A stretch of DNA of 64,000 nucleotides, taken from assembly GCF_048569485.1 (NCBI RefSeq), contig NW_027445261.1:62001-126000 (forward strand). The letters are read 5' to 3'. Positions within the stretch are counted from its first letter, which is position 1. Each line of letters starts with the position of its first letter. This DNA comes from Anomaloglossus baeobatrachus. Taxonomy: Eukaryota > Chordata > Amphibia > Anura > Aromobatidae. The notes beneath the pieces are model-generated. The model was not told the DNA's origin. It did no database searches and saw only the letters and a program-made list of their open reading frames with translations. This document shows positions 15,001-27,470 of this stretch, piece by piece. The position numbers and the translations under genes are program-made.

Positions 15001-16444
15001 ATTAAATATCATCTCCACCAAACAGGACAAGCTTGCATCTGTTATAGTTTTGGAGAAAAATGTGTTCATTTCATGTATGCGCGAAATGCCTTAAAAATGG
15101 CTTTAAAATGGATTTGGAGCATGGAGACGATTATCTCGGGATTGCAAGATAACCAAACAAAACTTTTAGTGGATTTCTACTTATTTTATTAAATATCATC
15201 TCCACCAAACAGGACAAGCTTGCATCTGTTATAGTTTTGGAGAAAAATGTGTTCATTTCATGTATGCGCGAAATGCCTTAAAAATGGCTTTAAAATGGAT
15301 TTGGAGCATGGAGACGATTATCTCGGGATTGCAAGATAACCAAACAAAACTTTTAGTGGATTTCTACTTATTTTATTAAATATCATCTCCACCAAACAGG
15401 ACAAGCTTGCATCTGTTATAGTTTTGGAGAAAAATGTGTTCATTTCATGTATGCGCGAAATGCCTTAAAATGGCTTTAAAATGGATTTGGAGCATGGAGA
15501 CGATTATCTCGGGATTGCAAGATAACCAAACAAAACTTTTAGTGGATTTCTACTTATTTTATTAAATATCATCTCCACCAAACAGGACAAGCTTGCATCT
15601 GTTATAGTTTTGGAGAAAAATGTGTTCATTTCATGTATGCGCGAAATGCCTTAAAAATGGCTTTAAATGGATTTGGAGCATGGAGACGAATTATCTCGGG
15701 ATTGCAAGATAACCAAACAAAACTTTTAGTGGATTTCTACTTATTTTATTAAATATCATCTCCACCAAACAGGACAAGCTTGCATCTGTTATAGTTTTGG
15801 AGAAAAATGTGTTCATTTCATGTATGCGCGAAATGCCTTAAAAATGGCTTTAAAATGGATTTGGAGCATGGAGACGTTTATCTCGGGATTGCAAGATAAC
15901 CAAACAAAACTTTTAGTGGATTTCTACTTATTTTATTAAATATCATCTCTACCAAACAGGACAAGCTTGCATCTGTTATAGTTTTGGAGAAAAATGTGTT
16001 CATTTCATGTATGCGCGAAATGCCTTAAAAATGGCTTTAAAATGGATTTGGAGCATGGAGACGATTATCTCGGGATTGCAAGATAACCAAACAAAACTTT
16101 TAGTGGATTTCTACTTATTTTATTAAATATCATCTCCACCAAACAGGACAAGCTTGCATCTGTTATAGTTTTGGAGAAAAATGTGTTCATTTCATGTATG
16201 CGCGAAATGCCTTAAAAATGGCTTTAAAATGGATTTGGAGCATGGAGACGATTATCTCGGGATTGCAAGATAACCAAACAAAACTTTTAGTGGATTTCTA
16301 CTTATTTTATTAAATATCATCTCCACCAAACAGGACAAGCTTGCATCTGTTATAGTTTTGGAGAAAAATGTGTTCATTTCATGTATGCGCGAAATGCCTT
16401 AAAAATGGCTTTAAAATGGATTTGGAGCATGGAGACGATTATCT
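1..16444 (+). repeat. Satellite A, 187-bp tandem array
   Basis: About 88 head-to-tail copies of a 187-bp unit: the start 'caagataacc' recurs at 1, 188, 375 and onward. Each unit carries one AAGCTT (HindIII) and the shared core 'ctgttatagttttggag'. Units from about 5.9 to 16.4 kb are nearly identical. Those in the first 5.9 kb carry recurrent variants ('ttaattaaat' for 'ttttattaaat', and 'catttatgcgcg' with 'ttagaaatgg'). The array is open at the left edge, so its true size is unknown. The unit is close to nucleosome length, as in many centromeric satellites, but I find no CENP-B box. No reading frame in it is convincing. Confidence 0.97.
301..5935 (+). repeat. Variant-bearing zone of satellite A with a 935-bp higher-order spacing
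   Basis: The variant monomer containing 'tcatttatg' and 'ttagaaatgg' occurs at 301, 1,236 and 2,171. These are exactly 935 bp (five monomers) apart. Later copies follow at spacings of six, four, six, two and two monomers. This is a partly decayed higher-order repeat within satellite A. It stops at about 5.9 kb, beyond which the array is almost uniform. Confidence 0.7.
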
Positions 16445-19400
16445 CTGAAACTTTTACTGGATTTCCACTTACTTTATCAAATCTCATCTCCACCACACAG
16501 GACAAGTTTGCATCTGTTATAGTTTTGGAGAAAATTGTGGTCATTTCATTTTTGCGCGAATGTGTTCAGATTCCTTTTTTATTGCATTTGGCACATGGTG
16601 ACGATTATCTCGAGAGTGCAAAGTAGCCAAATGAAACTTTTACTGGATTTCCACTTACTTTATCAAATCTCATCTCCACCACACAGGACAAGTTAGCATC
16701 TGTTATAGTTTTGGAGAAAATTGTGGTCATTTCATTTTTGCGCGAATGTGTTCAGATTCCTTTTTTATTGCATTTGGCACATGGTGACGATTATCTCGAG
16801 AGTGCAAAGTAGCCAAATGAAACTTTTACTGGATTTCCACTTACTTTATCAAATCTCATCTCCACCACACAGGACAAGTTTGCATGTGTTATAGTTTTGG
16901 AGAAAATTGTGGTCATTTCATTTTTGCGCGAATGTGTTCAGATTCCTGTTTTAATATTGCATTTGGCACATGGTGACGATTATCTCGAGAGTGCAAAGTA
17001 GCCAAATGAAACTTTTACTGGATTTCCACTTACTTTATCAAATCTCATCTCCACCACACAGGACAAGTTTGCATCTGTTATAGTTTTGGAGAAAATTGTG
17101 GTCATTTCATTTTTGCGCGAATGTGTTCAGATTCCTTTTTTATTGCATTTGGCACATGGTGACGATTATCTCGAGAGTGCAAAGTAGCCAAATGAAACTT
17201 TTACTGGATTTTTACTTACTTTATCAAATCTCATCTCCACCACACAGGACAAGTTTGCATCTGTTATAGTTTTGGAGAAAATTGTGGTCATTTCATTTTT
17301 GCGCGAATGTGTTCAGATTACTGTTTTAATATTGCATTTGGCACATGGTGACGATTATCTCGAGAGTGCAAAGTAGCCAAATGAAACTTTTACTGGATTT
17401 CCACTTACTTTATCAAATCTCATCTCCACCACACAGGACAAGTTTGCATCTGTTATAGTTTTGGAGAAAATTGTGGTCATTTCATTTTTGCGCGAATGTG
17501 TTCAGATTCCTTTTTTATTGCATTTGGCACATGGTGACGATTATCTCGAGAGTGCAAAGTAGCCAAATGAAACTTTTACTGGATTTCCACTTACTTTATC
17601 AAATCTCATCTCCACCACACAGGACAAGTTTGCATCTGTTATAGTTTTGGAGAAAATTGTGGTCATTTCATTTTTGCGCGAATGTGTTCAGATTACTGTT
17701 TTAATATTGCATTTGGCACATGGTGACGCGATTATCTCGAAAGTGCAAAGTAGCCAATGAAACTATTACTGGATTTCCACTTACTTTATCAAATCTCATC
17801 TCCACCACACAGGACAAGTTTGCATCTGTTATAGTTTTGGAGAAAATTGTGGTCATTTCATTTTGCGCGAATGTGTTCAGATTCCTTTTTTATTGCATTT
17901 GGCACATGGTGACGATTATCTCGAGAGTGCAAAGTAGCCAAATGAAACTTTTACTGGATTTCCACTTACTTTATCAAATCTCATCTCCACCACACAGGAC
18001 AAGTTTGCATCTGTTATAGTTTTGGAGAAAATTGTGGTCATTTCATTTTTGCGCGAATGTGTTCAGATACTGTTTTAATATTGCATTTGGCACATGGTGA
18101 CGATTATCTCGAGAGTGCAAAAGTAGCCAAATGAAACTTTTACTGGATTTCCACTTACTTTATCAAATCTCACTCCACCACACAGGACAAGTTTGCATCT
18201 GTTATAGTTTTGGAGAAAATTGTGGTCATTTCATTTTTGCGCGAATGTGTTCAGATTACTGTTTTAAATTGCATTTGGCACATGGTGACGATTATCTCGA
18301 GAGTGCAAAGTAGCCAAATGAAACTTTTACTGGATTTCCACTTACTTTATCAAATCTCATCTCCACCACACAGGACAAGTTTGCATCTGTTATAGTTTTG
18401 GAGAAAATTGTGGTCATTTCATTTTTGCGCGAATGTGTTCAGATTCCTGTTTTAATATTGCATTTGGCACATGGTGACGATTATCTCGAGAGTGCAAAGT
18501 AGCCAAATGAAACTTTTACTGGATTTCCACTTACTTTATCAAATCTCATCTCCACCACACAGGACAAGTTTGCATCTGTTATAGTTTTGGAGAAAATTGT
18601 GGTCATTTCATTTTTGCGCGAATGTGTTCAGATTCCTTTTTTATTGCATTTGGCACATGGTGACGATTATCTCGAGAGTGCAAAGTAGCCAAATGAAACT
18701 TTTACTGGATTTCACTTACTTTATCAAATCTCATCTCCACCACACAGGACAAGTTTGCATCTGTTATAGTTTTGGAGAAAATTGTGGTCATTTCATTTTT
18801 GCGCGAATGTGTTCAGATTACTGTTTTAATATTGCATTTGGCACATGGTGACGATTATCTCGAGAGTGCAAAGTAGCCAAATGAAACTTTTACTGGATTT
18901 CCACTTACTTTATCAAATCTCATCTCCACCACACAGGACAAGTTTGCATCTGTTATAGTTTTGGAGAAAATTGTGGTCATTTCATTTTTGCGCGAATGTG
19001 TTCAGATTCCTTTTTTATTGCATTTGGCACATGGTGACGATTATCTCGAGAGTGCAAAGTAGCCAAATGAAACTTTTACTGGATTTCCACTTACTTTATC
19101 AAATCTCATCTCCACCACACAGGACAAGTTTGCATCTGTATTAGTTTTGGAGAAAATTGTGGTCATTTCATTTTTGCGTGAATGTGTTCAGATTCCTGTT
19201 TTAATATTGCATTTGGCACATGGTGACGATTATCTCGAGAGTGCAAAGTAGCCAAATGAAACTTTTACTGGATTTCCACTTACTTTATCAAATCTCATCT
19301 CCACCACACAGGACAAGTTTGCATCTGTTATAGTTTTGGAGAAAATTGTGGTCATTTCATTTTTGCGCGAATGTGTTCAGATTCCTTTTTTATTGCATTT

Positions 19401-22400
19401 GGCACATGGTGACGATTATCTCGAGAGTGCAAAGTAGCCAAATGAAACTTTTACTGGATTTCCACTTACTTTATCAAATCTCATCTCCACCACACAGGAC
19501 AAGTTTGCATCTGTTATAGTTTTGGAGAAAATTGTGGTCATTTCATTTTTGCGCGAATGTGTTCAGATTACTGTTTTAATATTGCATTTGGCACATGGTG
19601 ACGATTATCTCGAGAGTGCAAAGTAGCCAAATGAAACTTTTACTGGATTTCCACTTACTTTATCAAATCTCATCTCCACCACACAGGACAAGTTTGCATC
19701 TGTTATAGTTTTGGAGAAAATTGTGGTCATTTCATTTTTGCGCGAATGTGTTCAGATTCCTTTTTTATTGCATTTGGCACATGGTGACGATTATCTCGAG
19801 AGTGCAAAGTAGCCAAATGAAACTTTTACTGGATTTCCACTTACTTTATCAAATCTCATCTCCACCACACAGGACAAGTTTGCATCTGTTATAGTTTTGG
19901 AGAAAATTGTGGTCATTTCATTTTTGCGCGAATGTGTTCAGATTACTGTTTTAATATTGCATTTGGCACATGGTGACGATTATCTCGAGAGTGCAAAGTA
20001 GCCAAATGAAACTTTTACTGGATTTCCACTTACTTTATCAAATCTCATCTCCACCACACTGGACAAGTTTGCATCAGTTATAGTTTTGGAGAAAATTGTG
20101 GTCATTTCATTTTTGCGCGAATGTGTTCAGATTCCTTTTTTATTGCATTTGGCACATGGTGACGATTATCTCGAGAGTGCAAAGTAGCCAAATGAAACTT
20201 TTACTGGATTTCCACTTACTTTATCAAATCTCATCTCCACCACACAGGACAAGTTTGCATCTGTTATAGTTTTGGAGAAAATTGTGGTCATTTCATTTTT
20301 GCGCGAATGTGTTCAGATTACTGTTTTAATATTGCATTTGGCACATGTTGACGATTATCTCGAGAGTGCAAAGTAGCCAAATGAAACTTTTACTGGATTT
20401 CCACTTACTTTATCAAATCTCATCTCCACCACACAGGACAAGTTTGCATCTGTTATAGTTTTGGAGAAAATTGTGGTCATTTCATTTTTGCGCGAATGTG
20501 TTCAGATTCCTTTTTTATTGCATTTGGCACATGGTGACGATTATCTCGAGAGTGCAAAGTAGCCAAATGAAACTTTTACTGGATTTCCACTTACTTTATC
20601 AAATCTCATCTCCACCACACAGGACAAGTTTGCATCTGTTATAGTTTTGGAGAAAATTGTGGTCATTTCATTTTTGCGCGAATGTGTTCAGATTCCTGTT
20701 TTAATATTGCATTTGGCACATGGTGACGATTATCTCGAGAGTGCAAAGTAGCCAAATGAAACTTTTACTTGATTTCCACTTACTTTATCAAATCTCATCT
20801 CCACCACACAGGACAAGTTTGCATCTGTTATAGCTTTGGAGAAAATTGTGGTCATTTCATTTTTGCGCGAATGTGTTCAGATTCCTTTTTTATTGCATTT
20901 GGCACATGGTGACGATTATCTCGAGAGTGCAAAGTAGCCAAATGAAACTTTTACTGGATTTCCACTTACTTTATCAAATCTCATCTCCACCACACAGGAC
21001 AAGTTTGCATCTGTTATAGTTTTGGAGAAAATTGTGGTCATTTCATTTTTGCGCGAATGTGTTAAGATTCCTTTTTTATTGCATTTGGCACATAGTGACG
21101 ATTATCTCGAGAGTGCAAAGTAGCCAAATGAAACTTTTACTGGATTTCCACTTACTTTATCAAATCTCATCTCCACCACACAGGACAAGTTTGCATCTGT
21201 TATAGTTTTGGAGAAAATTGTGGTCATTTCATTTTTGCGCGAATGTGTTCAGATTCCTTTTTTATTGCATTTGGCACATGGTGACGATTATCTCGAGAGT
21301 GCAAAGTAGCCAAATGAAACTTTTACTGGATTTCCACTTACTTTATCAAATCTCATCTCCACCACACAGGACAAGTTTGCATCTGTTATAGTTTTGGAGA
21401 AAATTGTGGTCATTTCATTTTTGCGCGAATGTGTTCAGATTCCTTTTTTATTGCATTTGGCACATGGTGACGATTATCTCGAGAGTGCAAAGTAGCCAAA
21501 TGAAACTTTTACTGGATTTCCACTTACTTTATCAAATCTCATCTCCACCACACAGGACAAGTTTGCATCTGTTATAGTTTTGGAGAAAATTGTGGTCATT
21601 TCATTTTTGCGCGAATGTGTTCAGATTACTGTTTTAATATTGCATTTGGCACATGGTGACGATTATCTCGAGAGTGCAAAGTAGTCAAATGAAACTTTTA
21701 CTGGATTTCCACTTACTTTATCAAATCTCATCTCCACCACACAGGACAAGTTTGCATCTGTTATAGTTTTGGAGAAAATTGTGGTCATTTCATTTTTGCG
21801 CGAATGTGTTCAGATTCCTTTTTTATTGCATTTGGCACATGGTGACGATTATCTCGAGAGTGCAAAGTAGCCAAATGAAACTTTTACTGGATTTCCACTT
21901 ACTTTATCAAATCTCATCTCCACCACACAGGACAAGTTTGCATCTGTTATAGTTTTGGAGAAAATTGTGGTCATTTCATTTTTGCGCGAATGTGTTCAGA
22001 TTCCTTTTTTATTGCATTTGGCACATGGTGACGATTATCTCGAGAGTGCAAAGTAGCCAAATGAAACTTTTACTGGATTTCCACTTACTTTATCAAATCT
22101 CATCTCCACCACACAGGACAAGTTTGCATCTGTTATAGTTTTGGAGAAAATTGTGGTCATTTCATTTTTGCGCGAATGTGTTCAGATTCCTTTTTTATTG
22201 CATTTGGCACATGGTGACGATTATCTCGAGAGTGCAAAGTAGCCAAATGAAACTTTTACTGGATTTCCACTTACTTTATCAAATCTCATCTCCACCACAC
22301 AGGACAAGTTTGCATCTGTTATAGTTTTGGAGAAAATTGTGGTCATTTCATTTTTGCGCGAATGTGTTCAGATTACTGTTTTAATATTGCATTTGGCACA

Positions 22401-25400
22401 TGGTGACGATTATCTCGAGAGTGCAAAGTAGCCAAATGAAACTTTTACTGGATTTCCACCTACTTTATCAAATCTCATCTCCACCACACAGGACAAGTTT
22501 GCATCTGTTATAGTTTTGGAGAAAATTGTGGTCATTTCATTTTTGCGCGAATGTGTTCAGATTCCTTTTTTATTGCATTTGGCACATGGTGACGATTATC
22601 TCGAGAGTGCAAAGTAGCCAAATGAAACTTTTACTGGATTTCCACTTACTTTATCAAATCTCATCTCCACCACACAGGACAAGTTTGCATCTGTTATAGT
22701 TTTGGAGAAAATTGTGGTCATTTCATTTTTGCGCGAATGTGTTCAGATTCCTGTTTTAATATTGCATTTGGCACATGGTGACGATTATCTCGAGAGTGCA
22801 AAGTAGCCAAATGAAACTTTTACTGGATTTCCACTTACTTTATCAAATCTCATCTCCACCACACAGGACAAGTTTGCATCTGTTATAGTTTTGGAGAAAA
22901 TTGTGGTCATTTCATTTTTGCGCGAATGTGTTCAGATTCCTTTTTTATTGCATTTGGCACATGGTGACGATTATCTCGAGAGTGCAAAGTAGCCAAATGA
23001 AACTTTTACTGGATTTCCACTTACTTTATCAAATCTCATCTCCACCACACAGGACAAGTTTGCATCTGTTATAGTTTTGGAGAAAATTGTGGTCATTTCA
23101 TTTTTGCGCGAATGTGTTCAGATTAATGTTTTAATATTGCATTTGGCACATGGTGACGATTATCTCGAGAGTGCAAAGTAGCCAAATGAAACTTTTACTG
23201 GATTTCCACTTACTTTATCAAATCTCATCTCCACCACACAGGACAAGTTTGCATCTGTTATAGTTTTGGAGAAAATTGTGGTCATTTCATTTTTGCGCGA
23301 ATGTGTTCAGATTCCTTTTTATTGCATTTGGCACATGGTGACGATTATCTCGAGAGTGCAAAGTAGCCAAATGAAACTTTTACTGGATTTCCACTTACTT
23401 TATCAAATCTCATCTCCACCACACAGGACAAGTTTGCATCTGTTATAGTTTTGGAGAAAATTGTGGTCATTTCATTTTTGCGCGAATGTGTTCAGATTAC
23501 TGTTTTAATATTGCATTTGGCACATGGTGACGATTATCTCGAGAGTGCAAAGTAGCCAAATGAAACTTTTACTGGATTTCCACTTACTTTATCAAATCTC
23601 ATCTCCACCACACAGGACAAGTTTGCATCTGTTATAGTTTTGGAGAAAATTGTGGTCATTTCATTTTTGCGCGAATGTGTTCAGATTCCTTTTTTATTGC
23701 ATTTGGCACATGGTGACGATTATCTCGAGAGTGCAAAGTAGCCAAATGAAACTTTTACTGGATTTCCACTTACTTTATCAAATCTCATCTCCACCACACA
23801 GGACAAGTTTGCATCTGTTATAGTTTTGGAGAAAATTGTGGTCATTTCATTTTTGCGCGAATGTGTTCAGATTCCTGTTTTAATATTGCATTTGGCACAT
23901 GGTGACGATTATCTCGAGAGTGCAAAGTAGCCAAATGAAACTTTTACTGGATTTCCACTTACTTTATCAAATCTCATCTCCACCACACAGGACAAGTTTG
24001 CATCTGTTATAGTTTTGGAGAAAATTGTGGTCATTTCATTTTTGAGCGAATGTGTTCAGATTCCTTTTTTATTGCATTTGGCACATGGTGACAATTATCT
24101 CGAGAGTGCAAAGTAGCCAAATGAAACTTTTACTGGATTTCCACTTACTTTATCAAATCTCATCTCCACCACACAGGACAAGTTTGCATCTGTTATAGTT
24201 TTGGAGAAAATTGTGGTCATTTCATTTTTGCGCGAATGTGTTCAGATTACTGTTTTAATATTGCATTTGGCACATGGTGACGATTATCTCGAGAGTGCAA
24301 AGTAGCCAAATGAAACTTTTACTGGATTTCCACTTACTTTATCAAATCTCATCTCCACCACACAGGACAAGTTTGCATCTGTTATAGTTTTGGAGAAAAT
24401 TGTGGTCATTTCATTTTTGCGCGAATGTGTTCAGATTCCTTTTTTATTGCATTTGGCACATGGTGACGATTATCTCGAGAGTGCAAAGTAGCCAAATGAA
24501 ACTTTTACTGGATTTCCACTTACTTTATCAAATCTCATCTCCACCACACAGGACAAGTTTGCATCTGTTATAGTTTTGGAAAAAATTGTGGTCATTTCAT
24601 TTTTTGCGCGAATGTGTTCAGATTACTGTTTTAATATTGCATTTGGCACATGGTGACGATTATCTCGAGAGTGCAAAGTAGCCAAATGAAACTTTTACTG
24701 GATTTCCACTTACTTTATCAAATCTCATCTCCACCACACAGGACAAGTTTGTATCTGTTATAGTTTTGGAGAAAATTGTGGTCATTTCATTTTTGCGCGA
24801 ATGTGTTCAGATTCCTTTTTTATTGCATTTGGCACATGGTGACGATTATCTCGAGAGTGCAAAGTAGCCAAATGAAACTTTTACTGGATTTCCACTTACT
24901 TTATCAAATCTCATCTCCACCACACAGGACAAGTTTGCATCTGTTATAGTTTTGGAGAAAATTGTGGTCATTTCATTTTTGCGCGAATGTGTTCAGATTA
25001 CTGTTTTAATATTGCATTTGGCACATGGTGACGATTATCTCGAGAGTGCAAAGTAGCCAAATGAAACTTTTACTGGATTTCCACTTACTTTATCAAATCT
25101 CATCTCCACCACACAGGACAAGTTTGCATCTGTTATAGTTTTGGAGAAAATTGTGGTCATTTCATTTTTGCGCGAATGTGTTCAGATTCCTTTTTTATTG
25201 CATTTGGCACATGGTGACGATTATCTCGAGAGTGCAAAGTAGCCAAATGAAACTTTTACTGGATTTCCACTTACTTTATCAAATCTCATCTCCACCACAC
25301 AGGACAAGTTTGCATCTGTTATAGTTTTGGAGAAAATTGTGGTCATTTCATTTTTGCGCGAATGTGTTCAGATTACTGTTTTAATATTGCATTTGGCACA

Positions 25401-27470
25401 TGGTGACGATTATCTCGAGAGTGCAAAGTAGCCAAATGAAACTTTTACTGGATTTCCACTTACTTTATCAAATCTCATCTCCACCACACAGGACAAGTTT
25501 GCATCTGTTATAGTTTTGGAGAAAATTGTGGTCATTTCATTTTTGCGCGAATGTGTTCAGATTCCTTTTTTATTGCATTTGGCACATGGTGACGATTATC
25601 TCGAGAGTGCAAAGTAGCCAAATGAAACTTTTACTGGATTTCCACTTACTTTATCAAATCTCATCTCCACCACACAGGACAAGTTTGCATCTGTTATAGT
25701 TTTGGAGAAAATTGTGGTCATTTCATTTTTGCGTGAATGTGTTCAGATTCCTGTTTTAATATTGCATTTGGCACATGGTGACGATTATCTCGAGAGTGCA
25801 AAGTAGCCAAATGAAACTTTTACTGGATTTCCACTTACTTTATCAAATCTCATCTCCACCACACAGGACAAGTTTGCATCTGTTATAGTTTTGGAGAAAA
25901 TTGTGGTCATTTCATTTTTGCGCGAATGTGTTCAGATTCCTTTTTTATTGCATTTTGCACATGGTGACGATTATCTCGAGAGTGCAAAGTAGTCAAATGA
26001 AACTTTTACTGGATTTCCACTTACTTTATCAAATCTCATCTCCACCACACAGGACAAGTTTGCATCTGTTATAGTTTTGGAGAAAATTGTGGTCATTTCA
26101 TTTTTGCGCGAATGTGTTCAGATTACTGTTTTAATATTGCATTTGGCACATGGTGACGATTATCTCGAGAGTGCAAAGTAGCCAAATGAAACTTTTACTG
26201 GATTTCCACTTACTTTATCAAATCTCATCTCCACCACACAGGACAAGTTTGCATCTGTTATAGTTTTGGAGAAAATTGTGGTCATTTCATTTTTGCGCGA
26301 ATGTGTTCAGATTCCTTTTTTATTGCATTTGGCACATGGTGACGATTATCTCGAGAGTGCAAAGTAGCCAAATGAAACTTTTACTGGATTTCCACTTACT
26401 TTATCAAATCTCATCTCCACCACACAGGACAAGTTTGCATCTGTTATAGTTTTGGAGAAAATTGTGGTCATTTCATTTTTGCGCGAATGTGTTCAGATTA
26501 CTGTTTTAATATTGCATTTGGCACATGGTGACGATTATCTCGAGAGTGCAAAGTAGCCAAATGAAACTTTTACTGGATTTCCACTTACTTTATCAAATCT
26601 CATCTCCACCACACAGGACAAGTTTGCATCTGTTATAGTTTTGGAGAAAATTGTGGTCATTTCATTTTTGCGCGAATGTGTTCAGATTCCTTTTTTATTG
26701 CATTTGGCACATGGTGACGATTATCTCGAGAGTGCAAAGTAGCCAAATGAAACTTTTACTGGATTTCCACTTACTTTATCAAATCTCATCTCCACCACAC
26801 AGGACAAGTTTGCATCTGTTATAGTTTTGGAGAAAACTGTGGTCATTTCATTTTTGCGCGAATGTGTTCAGATTACTGTTTTAATATTGCATTTGGCACA
26901 TGGTGACGATTATCTCGAGAGTGCAAAGTAGCCAAATGAAACTTTTACTGGATTTCCACTTACTTTATCAAATCTCATCTCCACCACACAGGACAAGTTT
27001 GCATCTGTTATAGTTTTGGAGAAAATTGTGGTCATTTCATTTTTGCGCGAATGTGTTCAGATTCCTTTTTTATTGCATTTGGCACATGGTGACGATTATC
27101 TCGAGAGTGCAAAGTAGCCAAATGAAACTTTTACTGGATTTCCACTTACTTTATCAAATTTCATCTCCACCACACAGGACAAGTTTGCATCTGTTATAGT
27201 TTTGGAGAAAATTGTGGTCATTTCATTTTTGCGCGAATGTGTTCAGATTCCTTTTTTATTGCATTTGGCACATGGTGACGATTATCTCGAGAGTGCAAAG
27301 TAGCCAAATGAAACTTTTACTGGATTTCCACTTACTTTATCAAATCTCATCTCCACCACACAGGACAAGTTTGCATCTGTTATAGTTTTGGAGAAAATTG
27401 TGGTCATTTCATTTTTGCGCGAATGTGTTCAGATTCCTTTTTTATTGCATTTGGCACATGGTGACGATTA
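16445..27470 (+). repeat. Satellite B, plus-strand array (186/189-bp units)
   Basis: About 59 units related to satellite A (shared core around 'catctgttatagttttggag') but clearly a separate subfamily, by eye roughly three-quarters identical. Each unit has one CTCGAG (XhoI). Two length types alternate for most of the block: a 186-bp type with 'ccttttttattg' and a 189-bp type with 'ctgttttaatattg'. Together they make a roughly 375-bp dimer. The alternation is broken in places, for example several short-type units in a row near 20.9-21.5 kb. The entry from A at 16,444 lacks about 20 bp of the normal unit ('gattatctc' joins directly to 'tgaaactttt'). Confidence 0.96.

Noticed and set aside
1-16444. 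CRISPR-like array, because of the regular repeats
   Set aside because: Units are contiguous 187-bp repeats without unique spacers, in a eukaryotic genome.
14700-23448. Open frames of 60-101 aa in the satellite (plus strand), and one on the minus strand at 31,097-31,348
   Set aside because: They are the satellite unit read in one frame, opened by chance indels. They repeat the same peptide, and most units have stops.
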